A stretch of DNA of 64,000 nt. Origin: Saksenaea vasiformis B4078 (lineage: Eukaryota > Mucoromycota > Mucoromycetes > Mucorales > Saksenaeaceae). A model generated the notes under the pieces. It saw nothing but the letters and a program-made list of their open reading frames with translations, was not told the origin of the DNA and made no database searches. Positions 26,791 to 37,407 of the stretch are shown here, one piece after another (within the stretch, counting starts at the first letter, position 1; each line of letters starts with the position of its first letter). The position numbers and the translations under genes are program-made. The DNA lies in the NCBI GenBank assembly GCA_000697055.1, contig JNDT01002416.1, positions 1-64,000 of the forward strand, written 5' to 3'.

Positions 26791-28089
26791 AGTTAGCTAA
26801 ACACAACGTAGAAAGTGCAACTTGCCACGTCCAACAATGCGGTATACTTGGCGACCTGAAAGGCCATTGCAAAAGGTGGAAAAGAGATGCAGATATTTTG
26901 GTCATGTCCTGCCAACCTAAACCTTGGAGTAGCGCCGTTCTAAATTTCAGTTAGCTTTGTGCCAAGCCGAGAACTCCAATGCCGACGGCGTAGAGAAAAT
27001 CGAAAACTGCAAAGAAAAAAGTTCAGCTTCCATCGCTTATTTTAGCTGTAAGTGGATGATATGTGTCTTTGACATTTTGATTTGCAGCACACACTATTTC
27101 AGGCTTCATGTTTTTCTTTCGAATTTCGTTTATCGTTATGACCGGTACATGAGTTAAAACTTGGATGAGCTCTTTTCAGTCTGCAGGATGAGGTCATTGC
27201 GCTGCCATCTAGTCTCGTACTTTAGCGCATTCAACAAATGAAGTTTTCCTGCGAAACTTATTGCGCAACGTCTTCGGTTGTCTCAGTTGTTCTTAAAGCA
27301 TATGTAATCTGCTGAAATTTCTTAGCCCATTTCAAGTGAGTAAGCAATTGTGCTTGATCGCCGCAGAGAGAGAAAATGTCTCTTGAAACTGGTAGAATGA
27401 TTAAACCACACGGTTCGGAACGCTATCAATATTCATCTTGCACGATATCTCTGCACAGCTGCGCGACGTTGTTCCGTGGCTTCAGTGCTAACTAACACTA
27501 CCAATCCTCGATTCCTCGCAAGATATTTGAAGTATATTGCAGTTTTAAACAAAATATACTCTGCGGGGGAAAAAATCGATGCACTGGTTAACCGAAACTT
27601 CCGGGAACTAGGGACCCAATCCCCAGAATTGATCGACGTCAAATGTCCACAAATAGCTGGAGCTAACCTCCTGGAGCACTACAAAGCGATTCGGAAATCA
27701 ATAAGGTTTAGGGTAGATTCGGCGAGTATGCGGTCGTGGAAGGGGCGACTCTAAAGGCTGCGGGCCGGATTAGGCTCCTAATTGGTCTGGAGAGATTATA
27801 CCAGCTGGCGAAAATGGGCAGTTTGACTGGATTCAAGATCCTATCAACTTTCAATATCGTAGAAAACCGTCCTGATTTAGTACGATACAATGTCACTGGA
27901 CGACCTCAGCTATACGCTGTCCCGATTTTATCCATCAAGGCAATCTGTATACAGTACTAAGGCTTACGATGCTGCCATGGTACCTTGCACAGGCATATCA
28001 GCTGAGGTTCTAGTATCGTATTGCGAGTCCAATATTTCAGGTACAAATTTGACGTTGTTCTTACTGCAGATACAACTCTACAGTTAATA
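26791..28089. other. Unresolved accessory sequence
   Basis: No recognised gene. A plus-strand frame around 27470-27750 (NPRFLARYLKYIAVLNKIYS) is open but has no family signature. It overlaps the dispersed repeat at 27690-27785. Confidence 0.3.
27690..27785. repeat. Diverged copy of the 15.5-kb MITE right half
   Basis: The segment reads AAGGTTTAGGGTA, then a TTCGGCGAGTATGCGGT block, and ends CCGGATTAGGCTCCTAA. This parallels 15516-15600 in order and spacing with substitutions. The left terminus is poorly preserved. Confidence 0.45.
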
Positions 28090-31000
28090 TTGCGATAAAA
28101 ATTGTCGGCAATCTTTGAGTCAAAGGATTATTAAATGTTTATCGATCTTATTCCGGGAAGGATCATGGAGCTCGAGGTCAACGAAAATAATAGAATCATT
28201 TTTCCACATGATCTTTTATTTCCCGACACTACACTTGTCATGGAAACTACATTCAGCTTTCCTAGCTGCAACACTAGGAAGCGCTTATACCGCCATCGCA
28301 ATTCCGCTTTCAGGCATCTTTTGTCTAGGAAACGGTTTTTGTCTCCTTACGTAACGTAGATGCGCAGCTAACATTTCCATCGTGTCGCGTAAATGACCAA
28401 AATGATGCAGATCCATGAGAGAATGAGTGATCCAGATCTACAGGTGAATTAATTAATTGCATAAAACGTAACGCCACAGGCATTGGAAGAACAAAATATA
28501 CGCGCAACGAACGGTAGCCACAAATCCGTTTTCCTATTACGCATTGCTAAAGTACTTCATATTTGACAGTTACCTTTTGTAATGAGAAACAGCAATTGAC
28601 GTGGAAACAATCTTTTGTCTCCTGTTAATGAAAATCCGACTGCAGTAATAGATCAACCTTTATGCAATTAGCATAAATATTCGCAGTAAAACGATACTGA
28701 AGAATAATCAAGTTACTAACCGTAGGAAAAACGTACTGCGAATAAACACCGGGAAAGCGCAATGTAATCGCCGTTACATTAGGCTGTTTTCGTAATCGTG
28801 ATTCCGTGGCATTCAACTGAATGACCCGACTAAATGACATTCGAATGCGTTAATGCCCTTTGCAACAAACCTTCGACATGAGAGATCACTTCAATACACC
28901 CACCTTTTTTTCTTTCCTCAGAAACACTGCATTACCTTTGGGGAGTGACATAACGCGGTGGGGTTGATTTCTCGAGAGGTCTTTAAAAAGGCGTTTTTTT
29001 TTCCTTTTTGTTTTTTTTCCTCTTTCGTTTATATCTTCTTTTGGTAAGTTTTCCTTTTTATACTTCTTGTTGTGCTCAGTGTCGGAGGTCAACATCACCA
29101 TCATGCGTTCTTGTTGTCCTGGCCAGACATACAAGACGTTGCAAAGAGCTGGCCACTCTTTGCTGATGATGTCGACAAAAGAGCTTTTCTTTTTTGTACT
29201 TCTTTTCTTTTTTGTACTTCTTTTCTTTTATACTTCTCTTCTTCTCTTTTTTCTTTCTCATTCTTCCTCTTTTCTCTTTATTACTGCTTGCCTCATTTTC
29301 TTATTCACTTGCTGCGGCGCAGCAACCCGGTAAGTCATCTTCCAAAAGAAATCGTTTTTTTTACATGTTGTTTAGTTCCCGTAAACACGCGTATCTCGTG
29401 TCTTTAACGCGTTTCTGTTTACTTGAACAAGGTATGCTATATGAATCGATCGATCATTTATTCTTTTCTCATTAACTTCCATTTCGGATTTCGCATGCAC
29501 TCTCAAGCGAACAGTCTCCACTTACTGGTCGGGCCCTGAACATTCCACCTTGGCCGAAGTAAGTAAACATTGGATTGATCCTTTCCATTCATTGACATGT
29601 TAATTACTCATTGCTAACCATTCACGATCGCGTCGGTGTTATGCAAACCGCAAATGCCGAATCAAATTAGGTACGTTTTTGTACAGTTTGTTTCACACGG
29701 TGTAACTCAACTATTATAGTTTACGACTCCGAGGCAGGTACCATCCATCCATCCTTTCCTTCCGCTTCTGGCGTCAGAATTTGCATAGTCTACTGAGTCT
29801 CCACGATCGGTCTTCCTTTTCAAGGTATGTTTCTTGTGTTTATTTCTTTTTTTCTTTTTTATCAACCACTTGTGTACGCTCTCGATCATGGTACGGCGAG
29901 TAGATAACAACTCGCTGTACTTTGTTCATGCTTTTTTCTTGTAGAGACTCGGGACTATGCAAACCCATGGCCGTGGCTTTACACCATCTATATGCCGCCA
30001 GTCCTCCATTGGTCGTCATCCAGTAAGTTATGCGTCACCGTGCCGAATTTCCAAAGTCGCCCTTTGGGACCTTGGTCCCTTTGGCTGAACTGGTTTCTGA
30101 GGAGGAGGAGCTGGTCAGTAGGTAACTTCGAGAGAGGTTATCTGGCGCATCGTCTTAGGATTAGCGGATTCCTGTCCCGGGATGAAACTTCACAATCCTT
30201 TGGCGATTATGATTATGGGATTTTGCGTGTCCATGGGATTGATCAGGCTCCTTTGGGTCGGATATCGGCTTCCCGGTTTTTTTTTTCCGGATTGGAGCTT
30301 CAGCTGACTGGTTTTCACCTTTATGGAGTTGGCCAACACGCGCGGGCCGGCCATGTTCCCAGGGAGATATCCTTAAACTACATGGCAGCGTGCGTTCTGA
30401 GGACAGTCAGTCCGGAGTAACCGTTCTTGGGGTATTCGCCTGACCGGCTTTCTCTTCATTGAGTTCTCTTCATTGAGTTAGCCTGCGCACGTCTCAGGAC
30501 TTTGGTCTTGTGGGGATGGATGGTTCCCAGAGATGATTCTTTAAAATACCTCCCTTTTAGCTGTGCCTCAGCCTCAGAGGTCAGTTAACGCATTGTCCTG
30601 TGGATCTGATCTACGGGTTCGGCTGATTCCTGGTACTGAATCTGTCCGTATAGCTGTCACTCCGGTTTGATAGCCGACATGCGCTTTTTATTAGAACATT
30701 CGTTCGACTGGTTTACATGACACCAGAGAGTAATGTCTAAAGTCGATGTATTCGTCGGTTCCGGGGGCGGGAACTGGCGGGCACGGTTCCTGACAGCATT
30801 TGTCTGTCAGGGCTGGATGCATCCATCTGGTTCAGCTGGTGTACGATCCTCTCTCTCCTTGGAGGGTCGGATCCCGGAGGTAGGTTGATCTCACAAACGA
30901 TCAACCCATGCATCGGCGGATGCATCTCCATGTCACGGCGATGGGATGATGCCGGCGGATGGATGGCAAGCACAAACGGGAGAGGGGTTTTAGTGGAGTA

Positions 31001-31210
31001 TCACTCTACTTTCTCTTCAGCTTCTCTTCAGCGAAGGCGTCGAACCTGTCGTGGGTTGCGATTTCCCCTCTTGCCCGGAAACAAAAAAAAAAGAAACCGA
31101 CGAACAAGACGAACAAGAACAGGAATAATAAGGTAAGTAAGAAGAGGATGGGTAAGATAGGATGAGTAAGAAGAGTATGGGTAAGAAGGGGAACAAGAAG
31201 ACGAACAACA
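28090..31210 (+). repeat. Left copy of a ~3 kb inverted repeat (unclassified)
   Basis: This stretch matches the reverse complement of about 52600-55930. The inner part (about 28860-31160) is about 94-95% alike by eye, whereas the outer part (about 28090-28860) is clearly more diverged, near 70%, yet collinear. The inner end runs into a few units of a Lys/Arg-codon minisatellite (31140-31210). No transposase, reverse transcriptase or terminal signature was found. Short frames occur, one of which (minus, 30973-30737, starting MLAIHPPASSHRRDMEMHPP) is kept in both copies. It may be a long LTR, a non-autonomous transposon or a subtelomere-like duplication. Confidence 0.8.
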
Positions 31211-33716
31211 AGAATCGGTAAGGAATTGATACATCGTTCGTCTTAGACAGGTAAGTCTTATGCGGGAGAAGCAGTATCATTGGACATGGGCGTCTATGGA
31301 GAACATGGCGAGTAATGTAACACTATACGGAGAAAAAGACAGAAAACGGCGTAAGTACGATCTGTCACCAAGAGAGACATAGGAAACTTACGCAAATAGA
31401 TAGCTTTGAAAGCTCTCTGTTGCCCTATTAATTGATTTGAGTGTTGCTCAGTCCACAAGCTTCCTTTTTAAAGCCGCTAAGCGCTGTTTGGAGGGTAATG
31501 ATTTCGACCTGTGAATCTCGAGAAAGCATTACGACACGAAGAATCAAAAATATCAAATATAATATTCATAATACTCTCTGTCGTGATGATAGGAATTCAT
31601 CACTCTCTGAACCCACTCATGCAGTGAACAGTAGTTCCTCTGTTGTCTCCATAAGACTCGGGTCTCCATAAAGATGTGGCGGCAAACGGTTGTTCAGGAG
31701 ATAATAGAGGATTCCTAAACGCTGCTCGGCCGACAATCGTCCCTGCATGTCAATATGGAGCCAGAGCTAGTACCAGAAATCGTGTATCAAACGTGCACAC
31801 TCACTTTGCGTAATCCACACTTGTCATTAACTGGCACGCTGTCATGACCTGAGGTTCATGACCGTAATGTATTCATTGTACAACACCTTTCTGCTGCACA
31901 GTGAAACTCGTTCATATAGGACACGTACTGACCCTCCTATCAATAAATAGCGCATGTTTACATCTCAGTACTGACCAATAAATAGGATATTGGTCTACCG
32001 CTTCAACATGGGTGAATAATTCGACTACGAAATGACGGTGTATTAAAGAACACAGAACATACTTCGTGACGACCGATGAATAGCTAATTCCCAAGCTTCT
32101 CAAGAAAAAGTATCCTTCTATCTAGATGTTCATTTAGCTCCCTTTCTAGCGCGTGCATTCGTCAGTGAGACGATGCAGAAATGACCGCATCCTGCATATA
32201 TACAGTGGTTCTCCGATAATTTCACCTTCGATTTTTTTTTCAATCCTCAGTATTCTCAACCTCTTTGGAGAAACTGGAGAAGTATTTATACCTTAAACCA
32301 TTCCATACAATTTCAACTCTCGGTAGTTTTAACCAGATGCCTGTACCTTAGTAGTTGAAATTACCAGGGTACCACTGATTTGTCTGTCATCCTGGTTATT
32401 CCTCTTGTCTTTTTGATATATTTAACGAGATTGAACCCGAGCGTATTTCATATCATGTCCATTCAGTTGTGATTGCCCTTTAGTAATGCGTAAGTTCAAA
32501 GATATACTTCGATTCTGTAGGTGAATGACACTATCTTGGGTAGGCAGAGCGCGAAGGATTCAGCAGCGTTTCAGATAGTTGCTTATAAGCAGCTTAGCGA
32601 ATATTGCCGTTTTTCTTCTTTGGTATGTATTGCAGCATGTAATCGCATGATAGACTGAGTTGATTGCGGTGGGCTTTCGTTCTGTAGCTCTCCCACCCCG
32701 TTCCCTCTCATGAATGATATATTAACAACGCATATTTATTTCCTCTCAGCGCAAGCTTGATTTCTTCATGAATGCAGAATAAAAATACATTATACACATA
32801 TCGTTTTGGTCATTTTGCAGAAGAAAAGAAGAGAAATCTGCAGCAACTACAGAACTTCCTTTTTTTCCCGTGATTTGATGTCCGTTTCTGATTATTTGGC
32901 GTTACTTCCGAATGAACTCTGCACCTTGAAGCATGTTCTTTTACGTTTATTCGACGTTCAGTCTTCCCTTAGCACAAGTTGGACAGATGGCTTGCAACAA
33001 TGTACATCCTCCTCTCCTGTTCAGACAGTCGATATCAGTAAAAGGGTGTCCCGACATGCGAAATTAATTAAAGAGTGACACATGCCCCAAATCTTCACCC
33101 TGGTGCTAGTAGATCCAATGGTAGCACATGGTCAAATATGCAAACAGTTGTCGATGTCTTTAACGGAATATGGTAACGCAGTGATATACGCGTGGCCAAC
33201 TTTTTCTATTGTATTGACGTGAGGAGAATTCTAGTGATCATAGCAAGGATTCAGCGTTCGCTGAAGGGGCATGAGGCGAGCTGGAGCAATCCCTTAAGAT
33301 ATAAAACATTTTCTGATCCAATGCATTCATGGGGTAAGGAAAGCAAGTCAATGACTACGAGTGACTCCTGGCCTATCAAAGATAATGATGAATGGCTACC
33401 TTTATGTCCAATATGAACTGTAGAGGCGGGCAGAAGGAGAAACTGCTTCCCAGTGCAGGTTCATTCGTAGTTAATTCCAAATGATTTGGAATCGATTCAA
33501 AATCACAAGCAAGTTCCTGCACCACTTCCAAAAAGGGACGTTGCATTTCATAGTAGTTTACGTTATACAAGAGGCTCAGATTTCTGAAAATAAAAAAAAT
33601 TCTGTTGTTGGGTCCGGCGCCCATTTTTAGACCCTCCGGAGAGCGAAAATAGCCCGCCTAGAGTCCTCCTGCTCGGTTGAGTTGGCTTTCTTTTTTTTTT
33701 TTTGCCACCTTGTAAC
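31211..33716. other. Region without a recognised gene, containing a MITE
   Basis: Apart from the element at 32203-32377, only short frames are present. A plus-strand pair (32806-33078 with LALLPNELCTLKHVLLRLF, and 33192-33416) could be exons of a small gene, but no family is recognised and the junction is uncertain. Confidence 0.3.
32203..32377. mobile_element. pogo/Tc1-type MITE, copy 1
   Basis: About 175 bp, flanked on the left by TA (32201-32202). The left end is CAGTGGTTCTCCGATAATTT and the right end is the complementary GAAATTACC...ACCACTG. It is collinear with 61638-61810. The right-hand TA is degraded (ATT). No coding capacity. Confidence 0.65.
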
Positions 33717-34775
33717 ATGGACACAAACCATAGCGCCTTACCGTCAGCGCCAGCTGCAACTAGCAACGTGGCTAGTTCAGTTACCAATGCTTCGCAGACT
33801 ACGCAGAGTTCAATGCCAGCTGCTGCAAAATGGATTCAAGAAAACGAGGAAAGCGATTCGGATCAAGTCGGCATGGTGCCTCATAATCGTGGCTATAAAA
33901 ATATCCTTTTTATATTTCCACTTCACTTTTTTTTCACTTTGTAACATTGCAAATGACTTATCCTTCACTCTTGTGTTTTTGTCTTGATTACTGAAGCACT
34001 GGTCTCATTCTGATGCACAGCATGGTGGGAACAAGCTACGTATTAACAAGACTTTGCAAGAAGAAGCAGAGGTAATTCCATTCATTCCTACACAGAAAAT
34101 CGTAACTATTTTTGTTTGAAGTATACCAATGCTGGTAAGACACGAACAGTGATCAAACGAAAACGGAAGAAAATAGACGAAGAGATATCAGACGAAGAGG
34201 ATGATCCATACAGTTTGATCAACATTGAAGGCAAGAAAACAGTATTTACTATTTTCAATTGTTCACATGGAAATGTAAAAAAAAAAAAAGATATTCTCAG
34301 TCCAATTGAATCACCAACGGATATCGTTCGTCGACCGGCATTGCATCGTATCCTAAAGTCGCGTCAGATCGAAGCTTTATCGCGCAGTGCCATGGAATTC
34401 ATCGAGAATGAGAAAAACTTCAACAAGATTTTGAGTCGGCTCAGTGCTATTCTTCATCACGATGATCCACGGTATCTCGATCTGACATTTGAACGAACAC
34501 CAGAAGAGAGAATGAGCAAGGAGGGTGACAGCGATGACAAGAAACTAGAAATAGGAGAAGACTTGGAAGCACAGGAAATTGTTCGACGAGTGCGGGAACT
34601 GTTACTAGAGAACATTAACTTCAGCAATGAGTACCTACTGAGACTGCAAGGAGCTCGCGATAAGTTGTGCAAGGCACACATGCAGAAAACCACGCTATGG
34701 AAACAATTGAAGACGAATTCAAAGGATCAAGACAGACGGCATGGCAAATACCGTGATGACAATGGATACAATTAA
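33717..34775 (+). CDS. RXT2: Rxt2-like subunit of the Rpd3L histone deacetylase complex
   Basis: Rxt2 is a chromatin co-repressor subunit of the large Rpd3 complex. Exon 1 (33717-33900) encodes a low-complexity Ala/Ser/Thr region ending PHNRGYK. Exon 2 starts at 33992 (MKHWSHSDAQHGGNKLRINK) and ends before GTAATT near 34072. Exon 3 begins at about 34123 (YTNAGKTRTVIKRKRKK). The acidic stretch DEEISDEEDDPY and the core ILSPIESPTDIVRRPALHRI, then ALSRSAMEFIENEKNFNKIL and LSAILHHDDP, fit the RXT2 N-terminal domain (PF08595 by recollection). A short in-frame segment at about 34232-34288 (GKKTVFTIFNCSHGNVKKKK) interrupts the domain and is probably an intron. The first intron looks U12-type. Stop at 34773-34775. 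Confidence 0.72.
33901..33991 (+). other. Candidate U12-type AT-AC intron in RXT2
   Basis: The intron starts exactly ATATCCTTTT, the minor-spliceosome donor consensus, and ends TTGATTAC. A branch-point-like TCCTTCAC lies about 24 nt before the 3' end. Joining 33900 to 33992 is phase-correct (A plus TG) and gives NRGYKMKHWSH. A standard alternative (GTGCCT donor at about 33876 with CACAG acceptor) also keeps frame but has a poor donor. Confidence 0.5.
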
Positions 34776-36744
34776 ACGGACTATCTATGGATACGTAAGC
34801 ACAAAATGCCAGTGCTGCAGCAGACTTCGTTTATAGCATCAGATCTCGTCGATTGCAGGAGGGTACAGCTACTGAATAGGCAGTGTTTTAGTTTGTCATT
34901 GTGATTAGCATACCATCCATTGGTGATATTTTTTTGATTCACATGACTTAGTATTCTATCTAAACGTGAACGGCAGATATATCTGGTTCTTCCGATGATG
35001 ACGTTACCCTCTAGTATAATGTGTATCATCTTTTAGTTAGCATGTGGACGCTCTGTAAACTGCTTAGAGGACCGTTCACAAAGTGTTTTTCATCATTTTG
35101 TGCTGACACAGCTGCATGAAGATAACTTGGCAGAGTGTCCTTGTGCTTGAGTAGCTTAAAGACTTTCACGGGAGAACAGATTTCTAAGAAAGAAGTTCAC
35201 ATACGGATGGTAAGCCTTTTTCACCCGGCTGCTGAAAAGAAGCAATAGAATAAAAGCGATATGCAAGTATCTATTCCCGTTTCCTTCAACGAAACCAAAC
35301 AGAATACACACATATTCAACAAGCATTGCTTGTCTAATCATAGATGATCTGATATTACAAAGGTTTCATCTTCTCTTATAGGTTCTGTCAATAATACTTT
35401 TTACCTGCCCAAACCTTGTAGACGAGTAGTGATTTGGACAAGATACCGCTGCCAGTATTCACGTGGCCAACTTTCTTTAGCTGTACGTCCCATGGTTCTA
35501 CGCGCTAAAACTTGGACAAGTATGACGCTTTCTTGAATAACAAGATCTGGTCGACAGTGACTGATGCTTGTGCATTCACGAGCATGCAGGTGTTCAGGGC
35601 CCAATTCAAATCATTACGCAGTGTTGAAGGCGGGTTTATCCAGGTAGAAGGCGGGTTTATCCAGGTAGAAGGCGATGACGTCTTTGCTTTATGCAAATAC
35701 ACTACGTTGACTCCTTGTACCTTTTTTTGTACGTGTATCAGCTGCTATATTTCCTATGTTAATTGCGTCTCCTACTGCTTGTGCAAAAATAAACTTGATC
35801 ATGATGTCAGTGTGTAACAGGATTGTGGTAATGTATATCGATGTATTGATGATTAGATTTGAAAGGAACCATGACAATGACAAATTATTAGCCATGTCAT
35901 TAAAAAGTAACACATGTATCTGTAATAGTTTCAGCCATCCAATGAATATACGAAATGCAGCCTGAATATAGCGTGAATATAGCGTGAATATAGCGTGAAT
36001 ATAGCTTGCATTCATCTCCTTTTTCATTTTAGTCAATGGTATGACAGTGACATTGGTCTTTCATTGCATGAACACGAACAAGGCTGTTGCCATCAGCCAT
36101 CGAAACGCCTCTACTAGGGAAAAAAGGAATCGCACGTTCCCTTGCAAATGCACGACCATCTGTTTGGCTCCTAATGATCGAAAAATTGCTCGAGCGTAAT
36201 CCTCATACTCCTTAAGACCATCTGCTCTGTGAAATGAATACCATAACTGGAGCATGTTTGGGATGTATACACGCAATTTACTTACTCCTTTTTCTTTTTA
36301 CAGCATCCCATTTCAAGGACTGCGTTCCTGGTAAGAGCTTGACATTACGAGGAGTTTGATCCTGGCGGGAGCGAGGATAAGGGGGCGCTATGTTTGTCAT
36401 CTCGACATGTTATTATGCTTGATATAACTAAGTTTTAGACGTATGTAATCTTGTTTAGAGGCGCTGTACATGATAATGGCAAGAGAGACTAATGATCGCT
36501 GCACTGCATTTTCATTTCTATTGATTTGATCATTAGAATAGCTGTTGCTACATTGTTTATTTATTTATGGGGTTAGCATTTCTCCATAAAAGAATTCCAT
36601 AAATAACACTAAGAAAAAAAAGACATGATCCAGTTTCTCATTTTTAGTACCATTATTGAGGTACCGTTTGATCGACATGTGGCATAGGTTATACTGAATC
36701 CGATTCAAATGCCCGGAGTTGATTTTACTGATATACTACAACGA
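34776..36744. other. Intergenic, short tandem repeats only
   Basis: No recognised gene. Contains a 21-bp tandem repeat (35626-35674, unit GAAGGCGGGTTTATCCAGGTA, about 2.3 copies) and an 11-bp tandem repeat (35961-36008, unit GTGAATATAGC, about 4 copies). Confidence 0.4.
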
Positions 36745-37407
36745 TCAATGACGAAGCATAACGGCATCGAAAGCGTGGTGCAAACTCTCGGCGAATCCCA
36801 GACCATGGTTCTCAGGGGTAAGCTTGGAGGGTGGGTGGTGAGGAGCAGCGGAAGGGAGTGGCACGACCACTCCTAATGGCAGGTCGTCATCGTCATCGTC
36901 ATCGTCGTCTTCATCGTCGTCGTCCAGAAATGATCTCGACTGATGAAATGACATGGATCGCATTGCTAATCGCGGCGGTTGTGAAGTTACCCGCGTAGGC
37001 CCATGTGACCGACGCCTGTGTTGCGACGCGTAGAGTTCTCCCCGAACCCTTTCTTTGTATTTTTCTGCAGCTGACTGACCGATTTTTCGGTCCCCTTGGA
37101 GAGCAGCAATTGGTATCAAATCCTCGTCATCTTCGTCCGATGTATCATCGAGCAAATACCGTGTAGGTTGGCGCATCAACACTTGACTCAACGGTATATC
37201 ATCATCGTCGTCTTTGCAAGGGTACATAGACCAACTATTTGTGAATTGTGGATATGGCATTGTTGACATGGGAGAAAAGGGATTGGTGAAAGTAAGTTTG
37301 GTTGACATGTTCTTTATTTTCTTTGTTAAACGCGGAAAGAAATCTTGCGCTTGTTTATATGGAGAAAAAAGAAAGGTTATTAAAAAAGGAGTTGTCTTCG
37401 TAGACAC
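36745..37407 (-). CDS. Acidic low-complexity protein of unknown function
   Basis: Intronless frame of 220 codons. The likelier start is the internal Met at 37308 (MSTKLTFTNPFSPMSTMPYP), because the sequence upstream of it is compositionally different. Features: three acidic clusters (DDDDDIPLSQVL, TSDEDDEDLIPIA, and a run of 15 mostly Asp residues followed by LPLGVVVPLP). Each is followed by a short hydrophobic (I/L)P(L/I) motif. A basic central region has QHRRRSHGP. The repeated acidic-plus-IPL pattern suggests a docking peptide protein, but no family is recognised. Confidence 0.55.
   Translation of the reverse strand: MSTKTTPFLITFLFSPYKQAQDFFPRLTKKIKNMSTKLTFTNPFSPMSTMPYPQFTNSWSMYPCKDDDDDIPLSQVLMRQPTRYLLDDTSDEDDEDLIPIAALQGDRKIGQSAAEKYKERVRGELYASQHRRRSHGPTRVTSQPPRLAMRSMSFHQSRSFLDDDDEDDDDDDDDDLPLGVVVPLPSAAPHHPPSKLTPENHGLGFAESLHHAFDAVMLRH

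Noticed and set aside
29992..30420. 143-codon frame in the left repeat arm
   Set aside because: The other arm breaks the frame by indels and stops; no domain is recognisable.
36349..36370. GAGTTTGATCCTGGC, as at the 5' end of bacterial 16S rRNA
   Set aside because: The match stops after about 15 bases and the following sequence does not continue as rRNA; taken as coincidence.
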